From Nocardiopsis alba DSM 43377 (lineage in GTDB: Bacteria; Actinomycetota; Actinomycetes; Streptosporangiales; Streptosporangiaceae), in assembly GCF_000341225.1 (NCBI RefSeq), contig NZ_ANAC01000010.1:124001-188000 (forward strand): a DNA stretch of 64,000 bases, read 5' to 3'. Each line of letters starts with the position of its first letter. The first letter of the stretch is position 1. Positions 22,156 to 30,559 of the stretch are shown here, in pieces. The notes beneath the pieces were generated by a model that saw nothing but the letters and a program-made list of their open reading frames with translations, did no database searches and was not told the origin of the DNA. Both the position numbers and the translations under genes were made by a program.

Positions 22156-22187
22156 TGATTAAGCTCCCCTAAAGTTCCTGATTAAGC
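22156..22187 (+). promoter_or_regulatory. direct-repeat operator candidate upstream of the first binding protein gene
   Basis: TGATTAAGC occurs at 22156-22164 and again at 22179-22187, a 23-bp period (about two helical turns), in the AT-richest part of the 22.1 kb intergenic region, about 100 bp before the lipoprotein start. A related GGCTTAAGC is present on the minus strand upstream of livH (about 29395). Function inferred. Confidence 0.35.
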
Positions 22188-22287
22188 CATGCCACACATC
22201 AAGGGCATCAGAACACATCCTCACCATCGGCACGGCCACCCCCCGACCCAGGCCGTGCGACGCCGGTTGAACGGAGCGACCACGATC

Positions 22288-23511
22288 ATGGCAAGCAAGA
22301 AGGTCCTAGGATTCACCGCCGCGACCGCGGCCCTGGTACTGGGGCTGACCGCGTGTGGCAACGGCGACGGAGGTGACGAGTTCACCTTCGGGATCCTCTA
22401 CCCCCAGACCGGTGCCCTCGCCTTCCTCGGCCCGCCCCAGATCGCCGCCGCCGAATACGCCATCTCCGAGATCAACGAGGCCGGCGGCATCCTCGGCGCC
22501 GAGGTCCCCGCGATCGTCGAGGGTGACGAGGCCGGCGACGGCGCCCAGGCCAACGAGGCCGCCAACAGCCTCGTCAACAGCAACGTCAACGCCGTCATCG
22601 GCGCGGCGGCCTCCGGCATGACCCAGGCCACCTACGACACCATCACCGGTGCCGAGATCGTCCAGTGCTCGGGATCCAACACCGCCCCCGACCTGACCGA
22701 CATCGACGACGGCGGCTACTTCTTCCGCACCGCGCCCAGCGACCTGATGTCCGGCCCCGTGCTGGCCCGCAAGATCGTCGAGAACAACCAGCTCAGCGTC
22801 GGCATCGTCGCCCGCGCCGACGACTACGGCAACGGCTACCTCGGCGCGGTCAAGGACGAGCTCGAGGGCCTGGGAGCCGAGGTCGTCCTCACCGAGACCT
22901 ACGACCCCGACGCCACCAGCTTCGACTCCGTCATCAACGCCGTGAGCAGTGAGGAGCCCGACGCCGTCGCCCTCATCTCCTTCGAAGAGGGCGCCCAGGT
23001 CGTCGCCGAGCTCCTGGAGAGCGGCCTCGAAGGCGACCAGCTCTACATCACCGACGGCCTCAACGACCCCGACCTGGGCACCACCGTCAACGAGAACGAC
23101 CCCAGCGTCGTCGAGGGCATCACCGGTGTGGCCCCCGGTGCGGACAACCCCGAGTTCAACGAAGGACTCCGCGAATCCGCGCCCGACCTGGACGTCTTCC
23201 AGTTCGCGCCCCAGGTCTACGACTGCGTCACCGCCATCGCCCTGGCCGCCGAGTCCGCCGGCTCCACCTCCCCGGCCGACTACGTCGAGCACCTCCCCGA
23301 GATCAGCCGCCCCGACGGCACCGAGTGCGGCACCTTCGCCGAATGCCGCGACCTCTTGGAGAACGACGAGAAGATCGACTACCAGGGCGTCAGCGGCAAC
23401 ATCGACTTCGACGACAACGGCGACCCCACCTCCGCCACCTTCGAGGTCTTCCACTACGGCCCCGACGGCCACGAGGTCCTCGGCTACGAGGAGTACTCCT
23501 CCGAGGAGTGA
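22288..23511 (+). CDS. branched-chain amino-acid-type ABC transporter substrate-binding lipoprotein
   Basis: Extracellular receptor of a LivJ/LivK-type (periplasmic binding protein type I) importer, 407 residues. The signal ends in the lipobox LGLTAC, then FTFGILYPQTGALAFLGPPQ and INEAGGILGAEV give the N-lobe, and VGIVARADDYGNGYLGAVKDE the inter-lobe region. The ATG at 22288 is chosen for a normal signal peptide; a longer reading from 22189 adds a His/Arg-rich segment. A tandem paralogue follows; the permease and ATPase genes lie beyond it in the opposite direction. Ligand inferred from family (branched-chain amino acids or related amides). Confidence 0.92.
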   Translation: MASKKVLGFTAATAALVLGLTACGNGDGGDEFTFGILYPQTGALAFLGPPQIAAAEYAISEINEAGGILGAEVPAIVEGDEAGDGAQANEAANSLVNSNVNAVIGAAASGMTQATYDTITGAEIVQCSGSNTAPDLTDIDDGGYFFRTAPSDLMSGPVLARKIVENNQLSVGIVARADDYGNGYLGAVKDELEGLGAEVVLTETYDPDATSFDSVINAVSSEEPDAVALISFEEGAQVVAELLESGLEGDQLYITDGLNDPDLGTTVNENDPSVVEGITGVAPGADNPEFNEGLRESAPDLDVFQFAPQVYDCVTAIALAAESAGSTSPADYVEHLPEISRPDGTECGTFAECRDLLENDEKIDYQGVSGNIDFDDNGDPTSATFEVFHYGPDGHEVLGYEEYSSEE

Positions 23512-23683
23512 CCTCCCGGGCGTAACGCCCCCGAGGTGAGACCACCAGCGACACCCAGACGCGCCCATCGGGGGTGCGGGGCCCCGCCCCGCACCCCCGT
23601 ACGGCTGTCATCCCCCGGACACGGTCGTCCCCCATCCCGCCCGACCGCCACACGACCCGGGAACCCCACTCGAACGGACCCCC

Positions 23684-24907
23684 ATGACGACCCGACCAGC
23701 CCTGGCGCTGTCCACAGCGGCCCTCGCCCTCGTACTCGCCTCCTGCTCCCTCACCGGGGACACCGAGGACACCTTCACCTACGGGATCCTCTATCCCCAG
23801 ACCGGATCCCTGTCCTTCCTCGGCCCCGCCCAGATCGCCGCCGCCGAATACGCCATCTCCGAGATCAACGAGGCCGGCGGCATCCTCGGCGCCGAGGTCC
23901 CCCCACCCGTCCGGGCCGACGAGGGCGGTGACAACACCCGGGCCGACGAGGCCGCGAACGGCCTCGTGAGCGACGACGTCAACGCCGTCATCGGCGCCGC
24001 CTCCTCCGCCATGAGCCAGGCCACCTACGACACCGTCACCGGAGCCGGCATCGTCCAGTGCTCCGGCTCCAGCACCGCCCCCGACCTGACCGACATCGAC
24101 GACGACGGCCGTTTCTTCCGCACCGCCCCCAGCGACCTCATGGCCGGCCCCGTCCTCGCCCGGCGCATCGCCGACGACGGCAACACCTCCGTCGCCGTCG
24201 TCGCCCGCGCCGACGGCTACGGCACCGGCTACCTCACCACCGTCGAAGAGGAACTCCGCGCCCTCGACATCGACGTCGTCCTCACCGAGACCTACGATCC
24301 CGACAGCACCAACTTCGGCGCCGTCGTCGGCGGCATCGTCGAGGCCGCCCCCGACGCCGTCGCCCTCATCTCCTTCGAAGAGGGCGCCCAGGTCATGGCG
24401 GCGCTCCTCGAAAGCGACATCGGGGGCGAGCGGTTCTACCTCACCGACGGCCTCAACGACCCCGGCCTCGCCGAGACCATCACCGTGGACGCCCCCGGCC
24501 TCATCGAAGGCACCACCGGGGTCGCGCCCAGCGCCGACAACCCCGAGTTCAACGAAGGACTCCGCGCCTTCGCCCCCGAACTCGACGTCTTCCAGTTCGC
24601 GCCCCAGGTCTACGACTGCGTCACCGCCATCGCCCTGGCCGCCGAATCCGCCGGCTCCACCTCGCCCGAGGAATACGTCGAACACCTCCCCGAGATCAGC
24701 CGCCCCGACGGCACCGAGTGCACCGCCTTCGCCGAATGCCGCGATCTGCTCGCCGAGGGGCAGAGCATCGACTACCAGGGCGTCAGCGGCGACATCGACT
24801 TCGACGACAACGGCGACCCCACCTCCGCCACCTTCGAGGTCTTCCACTTCGGCCCCGACGGCTACGAGATCCTCGACTACGTCGACTACAGCGCCGACGG
24901 CCACTGA
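23684..24907 (+). CDS. second branched-chain amino-acid-type substrate-binding lipoprotein (tandem paralogue)
   Basis: Also 407 residues and collinear with the preceding protein along its whole length, sharing long blocks such as FAPQVYDCVTAIALAAESAG and ALISFEEGAQV. Lipobox LVLASC. Differences cluster in surface and ligand-side segments (for example VPPPVRADEGGDNTRADE against VPAIVEGDEAGDGAQANE), suggesting divergence in ligand after duplication. It ends at a strong bidirectional terminator facing the livF end. Confidence 0.92.
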   Translation: MTTRPALALSTAALALVLASCSLTGDTEDTFTYGILYPQTGSLSFLGPAQIAAAEYAISEINEAGGILGAEVPPPVRADEGGDNTRADEAANGLVSDDVNAVIGAASSAMSQATYDTVTGAGIVQCSGSSTAPDLTDIDDDGRFFRTAPSDLMAGPVLARRIADDGNTSVAVVARADGYGTGYLTTVEEELRALDIDVVLTETYDPDSTNFGAVVGGIVEAAPDAVALISFEEGAQVMAALLESDIGGERFYLTDGLNDPGLAETITVDAPGLIEGTTGVAPSADNPEFNEGLRAFAPELDVFQFAPQVYDCVTAIALAAESAGSTSPEEYVEHLPEISRPDGTECTAFAECRDLLAEGQSIDYQGVSGDIDFDDNGDPTSATFEVFHFGPDGYEILDYVDYSADGH

Positions 24908-24937
24908 CCGACGGGCGCACCGCGCGAGGAACGAAGA

Positions 24938-24967
24938 GAGGGGGTGGGCCCGCGGGCCCACCCCCTC
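24938..24967. terminator. bidirectional terminator between convergent units
   Basis: GAGGGGGTGGGCCC (24938-24951) pairs perfectly with GGGCCCACCCCCTC (24954-24967). It lies between the second lipoprotein stop (24907) and the livF stop (24982) and can serve both. Confidence 0.85.
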
Positions 24968-24981
24968 CTCGTACCACCGGA

Positions 24982-25842
24982 TCACCCCTTGGCGAGCGTC
25001 CCCAGGTACAACTCGATCACGTTCGGATCGTTCAACAGATCCCGCCCCGAACCCGTATAGGCGTTACGCCCCTGATCCAGGACGTATCCACGATCACAGA
25101 TCTGTAGACACCGCCGGGCGTTCTGCTCCACCATGATCACCGAGACACCCGTGGAGTTGACCTCCTTGACCCGCTGGAAGACCTCCTCCTGATAGATCGG
25201 CGACAACCCCGCCGTCGGCTCGTCCAACAACAGCACCGACGGGTTCATCATCAACGCCCGACCCATCGCCACCATCTGACGCTCACCGCCCGACAGGGAC
25301 CCGGCCTTCGCCCGACGCCGCTCCCCCAACAACGGGAACAACTCCGAGACCACCGCGAACCGCTCCGAGAACGTCCGAGGACGCAGGAACGCCCCCATCT
25401 GCAGGTTCTCCTCGATCGTCAGGGAGGGGAACACGTTCCGCGTCTGCGGAACGTAACCCACGCCCCGCTCCACCAGGCTGTGCGCCGGCAACCCGGCGAT
25501 ACTCGAACCCCGCAGCGTCAACGAGCCCTCGCGCACCGGGATCAGACCGAAGATCGTCTTGATCAACGTCGACTTGCCCGCGCCGTTCGGCCCGATGATC
25601 GCCACGACCTCGCCCTCGGTGAGCGTCAAGGTGCACCCGTTGAGGATGTTCACCCCGGGCACGTAGCCGGCCACCATGTCCCTGGCCAGAAGCAGGTAAT
25701 CCTCCGGACCGCCCACCTCCACCGCGGCGGCCTCCGCCTGCTCCAGAAGCTCCTCACGGTGCTCCTGGACGGCGGACGCCTCCGCCGCCTCGACCGGAAC
25801 CTCCTCCGGCCCGGAACCCGAGGCCCCGTTGCCCTCACTCAT
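24982..25842 (-). CDS. livF: branched-chain amino acid ABC transporter ATPase LivF
   Basis: A 286-residue nucleotide-binding subunit: Walker A GPNGAGKST, Q-loop GYVPQTRNVFP, signature SLSGGERQM, Walker B VLLLDEPTAGLSP, H-loop VEQNARR (Asn following Gln as is usual in LivF, where the switch His is replaced by an Asn/Gln-type residue). The first about 55 residues are an acidic extension not found in short LivF proteins. ATG 25842 is used; GTG 25848 is an alternative. Overlaps the livG end. Confidence 0.93.
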   Translation of the reverse strand: MSEGNGASGSGPEEVPVEAAEASAVQEHREELLEQAEAAAVEVGGPEDYLLLARDMVAGYVPGVNILNGCTLTLTEGEVVAIIGPNGAGKSTLIKTIFGLIPVREGSLTLRGSSIAGLPAHSLVERGVGYVPQTRNVFPSLTIEENLQMGAFLRPRTFSERFAVVSELFPLLGERRRAKAGSLSGGERQMVAMGRALMMNPSVLLLDEPTAGLSPIYQEEVFQRVKEVNSTGVSVIMVEQNARRCLQICDRGYVLDQGRNAYTGSGRDLLNDPNVIELYLGTLAKG

Positions 25843-26710
25843 CGCCACTCACCGAGCCCTCGTCCTCGACCTCCTGGGCACCCAGGTAGGCGTCGATCAC
25901 CTGCTGGTTCGACCGGATGTCCGAAGGACGACCCTCCGCGATCACCCGCCCCTGCGCCAACACCACGATCCAGTCGCTGATCCCCATGATCACGTCCATG
26001 TCGTGCTCCACGAACAGGACCGTCTTGCCCTCGTCGCGCAACGACGTGATGTGGTGCAACAACGACTGCACCAACGCCGGGTTCACCCCCGCCATCGGCT
26101 CGTCGAGCATGATCATGCTCGGATCGGTCATCAACGCGCGCGCCATCTCCAGCAGCTTGCGCTGACCACCCGACAACGCCCCGGCCATGTCCCGACGCTT
26201 GTCGATCAGCTTGAAGCGTTCCAACAGGTCCAGAGCACGCTCGGTGTTGACCTTCTCCTGCCGACCCCACACGGAGCGCAGGAACGCGCCCCCCATCCGC
26301 TCGCCCGTCTGCCCCTGAGCTCCCAACAACATGTTGTCGAGCACCGACAGACGCGTCAGCGCCTTGGTCAACTGGAAGGTCCGCACCATCCCGGCCCGGG
26401 CCACCTGGTGACCCCGCTTGCCGTTGATCGACCTCCCCTCGAACGTCCACCGACCCGAGTCGACCCGATCGAACCCGGTCAACAGGTTGAAGCACGTCGA
26501 CTTGCCCGCGCCGTTCGGCCCGATCAACGCCGTGATCGTGCCCCGCTGGACCTCCAGATGCTCCACGTCCACCGCGGTCAGACCGCCGAAGGAACGCTTC
26601 ACACCGTCGACCACCAGAATCGGATCCGACTTGGCCGACCCCGGCTCGGGCAGCGCCCCCGCCATCCGGTCGACGACCGCCGCGGAACCGTTCACCTCGT
26701 CACTTGACAT
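25835..26710 (-). CDS. livG: branched-chain amino acid ABC transporter ATPase LivG
   Basis: Second ATPase of the importer, 291 residues. It has FGGLTAVDVEHLEVQRG, Walker A GPNGAGKST, the LivG-typical VARTFQ-like segment GMVRTFQLTKALT, signature LSGGQRKLLEMARAL, Walker B MIMLDEPMAGVNP and H-loop VEHDMDV. Overlaps livM by 11 bp and livF by 8 bp, consistent with tight coupling of the operon. Confidence 0.95.
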   Translation of the reverse strand: MSSDEVNGSAAVVDRMAGALPEPGSAKSDPILVVDGVKRSFGGLTAVDVEHLEVQRGTITALIGPNGAGKSTCFNLLTGFDRVDSGRWTFEGRSINGKRGHQVARAGMVRTFQLTKALTRLSVLDNMLLGAQGQTGERMGGAFLRSVWGRQEKVNTERALDLLERFKLIDKRRDMAGALSGGQRKLLEMARALMTDPSMIMLDEPMAGVNPALVQSLLHHITSLRDEGKTVLFVEHDMDVIMGISDWIVVLAQGRVIAEGRPSDIRSNQQVIDAYLGAQEVEDEGSVSGDE

Positions 26711-27689
26711 TGACCAACATCTCCTTGCGGTCGCCGATGAGCCCCTGCGGACGGAAGACGATCAACAGCACCAACATCACACCGGCGAAGGCCAACTGGA
26801 TCGCACCGAAGTCCGGACCCGACAGGAAGGGCAACCAACCCTCGCGCCCCATCCACCTCAAGAGCCCGTCGGTGAAACTCATCAAGAACCAGAACGCCAT
26901 CGAACCGAGAATCGGACCGAACACACGACCCGCGCCGCCCAACAGCAGGATCACCCACAGGAAGAACGTCACCTGCGGCTTGAACTGGTCCGGCTGGATC
27001 GCCCCCTGGTGCATCGCGAGCATCGCGCCCGCCAGAGCACCCAGCAGACCGCCCAGGACCAACGCCTGCATCTTGTAGGCGAACACGTTCTTACCGAGGC
27101 TGCGCACCGCGTCCTCGTCCTCACGGATGCCCTTGATCACACGCCCCCACGGGCTGTGGATCAACAACCAGGTCAACAACACGGCCAGGCCCACCAGGCC
27201 CCACGCCACCGTCATCAACCACAGCTGGTTGCCCGTGAACACGAACGAACCGAAGCCGTACCGCGCGCCCCCGTCGAACGGATTCACCGCGCGGAACCCC
27301 GACGACAGGTTCTGCAACCCGTACACGCCATTGGTCACCGACTCGGCGAAACTCGCCCGGTACACAAGACGCAGCACCTCCGCCGCCGCGATCGTCGTGA
27401 TCGACAGGTAGTCCGCCCGCAACCGCAGCGTCGGAATACCCAACAGCAACGCCAACACCACGGCACAGGCCAGACCCACCAGGAACCCGACCGACACCGG
27501 CAGACCGAAGACCGCCACGCTGATACCGACGCCATAGGCGCCCACCAGCATGAAGCCGACCTGGCCGAAGTTCAGCAACCCCGTGTACCCGAAGTGCATG
27601 TTCAGACCGACCGCCGCCAGCGCGTAGATCGCGGCGATCGGACCCACCGCGGATCGAGCGGCCTCGGCGAGGATCATGAGAATATCCAT
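26700..27689 (-). CDS. livM: branched-chain amino acid ABC transporter permease LivM
   Basis: A 329-residue integral membrane protein with about 8-9 hydrophobic segments. The conserved LNMHFGYTGLLNFGQVGFM and the cytoplasmic coupling region GRVIKGIREDEDAVRSLGKN are LivM signatures. The ATG at 27689 has GGAGAGG six bases upstream, better than the TTG six bases earlier. Only 12 bp separate it from the livH stop. Confidence 0.95.
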   Translation of the reverse strand: MDILMILAEAARSAVGPIAAIYALAAVGLNMHFGYTGLLNFGQVGFMLVGAYGVGISVAVFGLPVSVGFLVGLACAVVLALLLGIPTLRLRADYLSITTIAAAEVLRLVYRASFAESVTNGVYGLQNLSSGFRAVNPFDGGARYGFGSFVFTGNQLWLMTVAWGLVGLAVLLTWLLIHSPWGRVIKGIREDEDAVRSLGKNVFAYKMQALVLGGLLGALAGAMLAMHQGAIQPDQFKPQVTFFLWVILLLGGAGRVFGPILGSMAFWFLMSFTDGLLRWMGREGWLPFLSGPDFGAIQLAFAGVMLVLLIVFRPQGLIGDRKEMLVNVK

Positions 27690-27701
27690 CGTCAACCTCT
27701 C

Positions 27702-29309
27702 CTAGCCGACCCGCTCGCGCTGCCCGAGCAGACCCTGAGGCCTGACCAACAGCATGAGGATCATCAGGGCAAGAGCCCACGCCTGCATCAACTGCGTGGG
27801 GAACCACAGGGTGGACAACATCGCCACCAGACCGACCGAGATACCGCCGACCATCGCTCCGTACGCCGTGCCCAGACCACCGAGGATCACCGCGGCGAAC
27901 ATCAGCAACAGAAGACGGAAACCCATCTCGTAGTCGACGACCTGGTTCAAACCGAAGAGCACACCGCCCAGCGACGCCAGACCGCCACCGAGCAGCCACA
28001 CGTACAGCGTCACCCGGTCCACGTCGATACCGGAGGACTCCGCCAGATCCCGGTTGTCCGAGACCGCGCGCATCGCCTTTCCGATCCGCGTGAACTGCAA
28101 CAGACACGCCACCAGCACCAGGACCACCACGGCCACGCCCATGATCACCAGATCCCGGGGCGGCATCGAGATCGGCCCGATGTGCACCAACTCCTGCACC
28201 TGGAAACCCGCGTAACGCGACCGGTTCGCACCGAACATCACCAGGATCACGTGCCGCAGGACCAACGCCAGACCGATCGAGACGATGAACATCTGGATCA
28301 GCGCGACATTGCGCTTGCGCAGCGGACGCCACAGGTAACGCTCCAACGAGCCGCCCAACACGGCGCCCATGACCACCGCGATACCGGCCGCCGCCCACAG
28401 CGGCACCTTCCACCCCAGATCCGGGAAGAAGACGCCCAGCACCGTCGCCAGGGCGATACCGGCCATCACCGACACCCACTGAAGGGCGACCAGGACCGTA
28501 CGGCCGAGCCTGCCCTCCATGAAGGCGCCCAACAGGACCGCCACACCCAGACCGGCGAAGATCGCCAACAGCGAATTGCCCATACCGGCCGCGCCCGAAC
28601 TGAACAGCAACGCCATCATCGCGCCGAAGGTGACCATGTCACCGTGCGAGAAGTTGATGACCTGCGTCGTCCCGAAGATCAGCGACAGACCGATCGCGGA
28701 GACCGCGATGACCAGGCCGAACAGCAGACCGGCCGCGGTCAGCTGCACGAAGCGCTCGCCGAAGCCGCCGCTGACGCCCTCGACCTCCACCGACTCGTCC
28801 TCGGCCGACGACCCCTCGTCGTCGCCCTCGGTCGCCTCGTCGTCCGGAGAGGGAGACTCCGACCGCTCGGCCTCCGCACCCGACGAGGCCCCGGCCACGT
28901 CCAGAAGAACGATGAACGGCCGCCGGTCTCCGGACTCGACCTCGACCTCCGCCTCACCGTTCGAGAGCATCGGCGTCTCACGAACGGCGAAATCGTCGGG
29001 GATGGACTCCTGGTCCACCACCACACGGTAGGTGCCCGGTCCGGGCAGCTCCGCTTCCCACATTCCATCGGGGTCGGTGGCCGCCGCCACGATCTCGTCG
29101 CCCTCCTGGAAGACCGTGATCTCGATGCCCTCGACACCTTGATCACGATCATCAGGCTGAACGATCTGACCGTGCAGCGATTCACCGCCCTCTTCGTCTG
29201 CCGTCGCCGCCGCCCCCGGGATCACCAGGAATGCGGTGATCAGGGCGAGCAACACGGTCACGAGGCGTGTGCGCACGCGCGCTCCTTGCGCATCTGAGGT
29301 AGGTGGCAC
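27702..29309 (-). CDS. livH: LivH-type permease with a secreted Ig/carboxypeptidase-regulatory-like N-terminal domain
   Basis: Up to 535 residues, while LivH alone is about 290-310. The N-terminus is a signal sequence (LVTVLLALITAFLVIPGAAATA), then a beta-rich module of about 90 residues (LHGQIVQPDDRDQGVEGIEI, ATDPDGMWEAELPGPGTYRV) that reads like a carboxypeptidase-regulatory or Cna-B-like domain, then an acidic linker of about 45 residues. The permease starts near residue 185 with LFGLVIAVSAIGLSLIFGTT and TQVINFSHGDMVTFGAMMAL, the LivH hallmark. Start could be GTG 29309 or GTG 29276; the latter has AAGGAG close upstream. First gene of livHMGF. Confidence 0.93.
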   Translation of the reverse strand: MPPTSDAQGARVRTRLVTVLLALITAFLVIPGAAATADEEGGESLHGQIVQPDDRDQGVEGIEITVFQEGDEIVAAATDPDGMWEAELPGPGTYRVVVDQESIPDDFAVRETPMLSNGEAEVEVESGDRRPFIVLLDVAGASSGAEAERSESPSPDDEATEGDDEGSSAEDESVEVEGVSGGFGERFVQLTAAGLLFGLVIAVSAIGLSLIFGTTQVINFSHGDMVTFGAMMALLFSSGAAGMGNSLLAIFAGLGVAVLLGAFMEGRLGRTVLVALQWVSVMAGIALATVLGVFFPDLGWKVPLWAAAGIAVVMGAVLGGSLERYLWRPLRKRNVALIQMFIVSIGLALVLRHVILVMFGANRSRYAGFQVQELVHIGPISMPPRDLVIMGVAVVVLVLVACLLQFTRIGKAMRAVSDNRDLAESSGIDVDRVTLYVWLLGGGLASLGGVLFGLNQVVDYEMGFRLLLLMFAAVILGGLGTAYGAMVGGISVGLVAMLSTLWFPTQLMQAWALALMILMLLVRPQGLLGQRERVG

Positions 29310-29654
29310 CCCTATATGAGGATTCGGGGGCCACTGTCCTTTAGCTGTTCGGTGCGGTGAGTTTAGCCCGATTTATGCCGACCATTCAGCGCCGCTTAAG
29401 CCACGTGACCCAACCGTCACCCCATTGTGCGCAAGCGATATCAAATCGGTACGGGATACGCATTGACCCTGAACACCCGTTCAGAAATATGCCGAGAACA
29501 CGAACTGATCAGGGACGTGGACCCACCGTCGGTGTCCGAACGACCACTCACGGAACAGCCCGCGCGCACGAAGAGGGGGCCGCGCCCCACACGGGACACG
29601 ACCCCTGATCGATCCGATCCACGACGGGTGTTCAGCCCGCCTACGGAACCTTCG
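29310..29654. other. intergenic region between livH and the ANTAR response regulator
   Basis: About 345 bp holding the livH promoter region (an AT-richer patch around 29340-29460) and the terminator of the response-regulator gene. No gene is supported; the open frames on the plus strand are not conserved-looking. Confidence 0.5.
29574..29606 (-). terminator. probable terminator after the response-regulator gene
   Basis: An imperfect 14-bp G-C-rich stem (with G-T wobbles) between about 29574-29588 and 29593-29606, roughly 50 bp past the stop codon. Confidence 0.5.
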
Positions 29655-30245
29655 TTAGCCCTTCTGACCTCCGAGGGTCTCCACCACGGTCTCCGCGACC
29701 TTGCGCATCGTCAGCCGGCGATCCATCGAATTCTTCTGGATCCACCGGAACGCCTCCGGTTCGCTCATCCCGTGCCGGCTCTGCAACAGCCCCTTGGCCT
29801 GCTCCACGACCTTGCGCGTCTCCAGACGATCCTGGAGATCGCCCACCTCCGCCTCCAACGCCGCCAACTCGGCGTAACGGGAGGTGGCCATCTCGATCGC
29901 CGGCACCAGGTCCGACTTGCTGAAGGGCTTGACCAGATAGGCCATCGCCCCCGCCTCACGCGCGCGCTCCACCAGTTCACGCTGGGAGAAGGCCGTCAGG
30001 ATCACGACCGGGGCGATCCGCTCGGCGGCGATCCGCTCGGCGGCCGTCAGTCCATCGAGCACCGGCATCTTGATGTCGGTGATCACCAGGTCGGGACGGT
30101 GTTCCCGGGCAAGCCTGATGGCGGCCTCCCCGTCGCCGGCCTCGCCCACGACGGCATAGCCGTCCTCTTCGAGCATCTCCTTGAGATCCAGGCGGATCAG
30201 GGCCTCGTCTTCCGCGATCACCACACGGCTCTGCGTCCTCGTCAC
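29655..30245 (-). CDS. pdtaR: ANTAR-domain response regulator (PdtaR type)
   Basis: A 196-residue response regulator. Receiver domain 8-125 with acidic pocket IAEDEAL, phospho-acceptor Asp57 in LVITDIKMP, Thr in ILTAFSQ and Lys in YLVKPFSKSD. A coiled linker (about 127-145) leads to an ANTAR RNA-binding domain (VVEQAKGLLQSRHGMSEPEA, then the three-helix bundle) that binds paired hexaloop hairpins to prevent transcription termination. The GTG start at 30245 gives the standard N-terminus; upstream in-frame sequence overlaps the tRNA region on the other strand. The cognate PdtaS kinase is not nearby. Confidence 0.93.
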   Translation of the reverse strand: MTRTQSRVVIAEDEALIRLDLKEMLEEDGYAVVGEAGDGEAAIRLAREHRPDLVITDIKMPVLDGLTAAERIAAERIAPVVILTAFSQRELVERAREAGAMAYLVKPFSKSDLVPAIEMATSRYAELAALEAEVGDLQDRLETRKVVEQAKGLLQSRHGMSEPEAFRWIQKNSMDRRLTMRKVAETVVETLGGQKG

Positions 30246-30384
30246 GTATACGAGGTTACCGAGATCCGCTAGTATGCTGTTCGTCGGCCCCGGCAATGCC
30301 GGTCGATCGTGACCCCACCGTTGACCGCGCGTCACCGGAACCGACAGCAGAAAAATTTCAGAGAAACACTTGACAAGTGCACTC

Positions 30385-30458
30385 GCCCCGATATTCCAAC
30401 CGGCAGAGAAGATGAGCTCAAACCTCATACAGTGTGGGTTCGAATCCCACTCGGGGCA
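30385..30458 (+). tRNA. tRNA-Leu(CAA)-like gene with short (class I) variable loop
   Basis: A 74-nt cloverleaf folds by hand. The acceptor stem GCCCCGA/TCGGGGC is 7 bp, followed by discriminator A. The D arm TTC...GAA is 3 bp with GG in the loop and a 13-22 mismatch. The anticodon stem ATGAG/CTCAT encloses loop CTCAAAC with anticodon CAA (30419-30421). The variable region is only ACAGT. The T arm GTGGG-TTCGAAT-CCCAC is perfect. CCA is not encoded. CAA reads the Leu codon UUG, and the D arm is leucine-like, yet bacterial tRNA-Leu normally has a long variable arm. The short variable loop makes the charging identity uncertain. It has its own terminator at 30466-30496. Confidence 0.8.
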
Positions 30459-30465
30459 CAGATCG

Positions 30466-30496
30466 GCCACTCGCCATACGCGGGTGGCTTTCTTGC
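30466..30496 (+). terminator. tRNA terminator
   Basis: GCCACTCGC (30466-30474) pairs with GCGGGTGGC (30480-30488) with one wobble, followed directly by TTTCTTGCTGTT. It begins eight bases after the tRNA end. One of the few hairpin-plus-T-run terminators in the window. Confidence 0.75.
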
Positions 30497-30516
30497 TGTT
30501 CAGAGGCCTCCAAACC

Positions 30517-30559
30517 GGAATGTCGTATGCGTGAGCGAACATGCACGCTATGTACTCAC
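30517..30559 (+). repeat. 43-bp perfect direct repeat, copy 1, spanning the start of the first LAGLIDADG gene
   Basis: Identical over 43 bp to 31363-31405. It contains GCGTGAG (30529-30535) and CTCAC(GC) (30555-30561), plus inner ACAT/ATGT, giving a hairpin whose stem includes the start codon of the downstream gene. The repeat covers the leader and first five codons. Confidence 0.9.

Noticed and set aside
26418..29297. 959-codon plus-strand frame across livG, livM and livH
   Set aside because: His/Gln/Arg-rich antisense artefact of high-GC coding sequence; the minus-strand genes have family motifs throughout.
30371..30396. TTGACA followed by GATATT near the tRNA as its promoter
   Set aside because: The spacing is 14 bp, and the -10 candidate lies inside the tRNA, so it cannot drive the gene.
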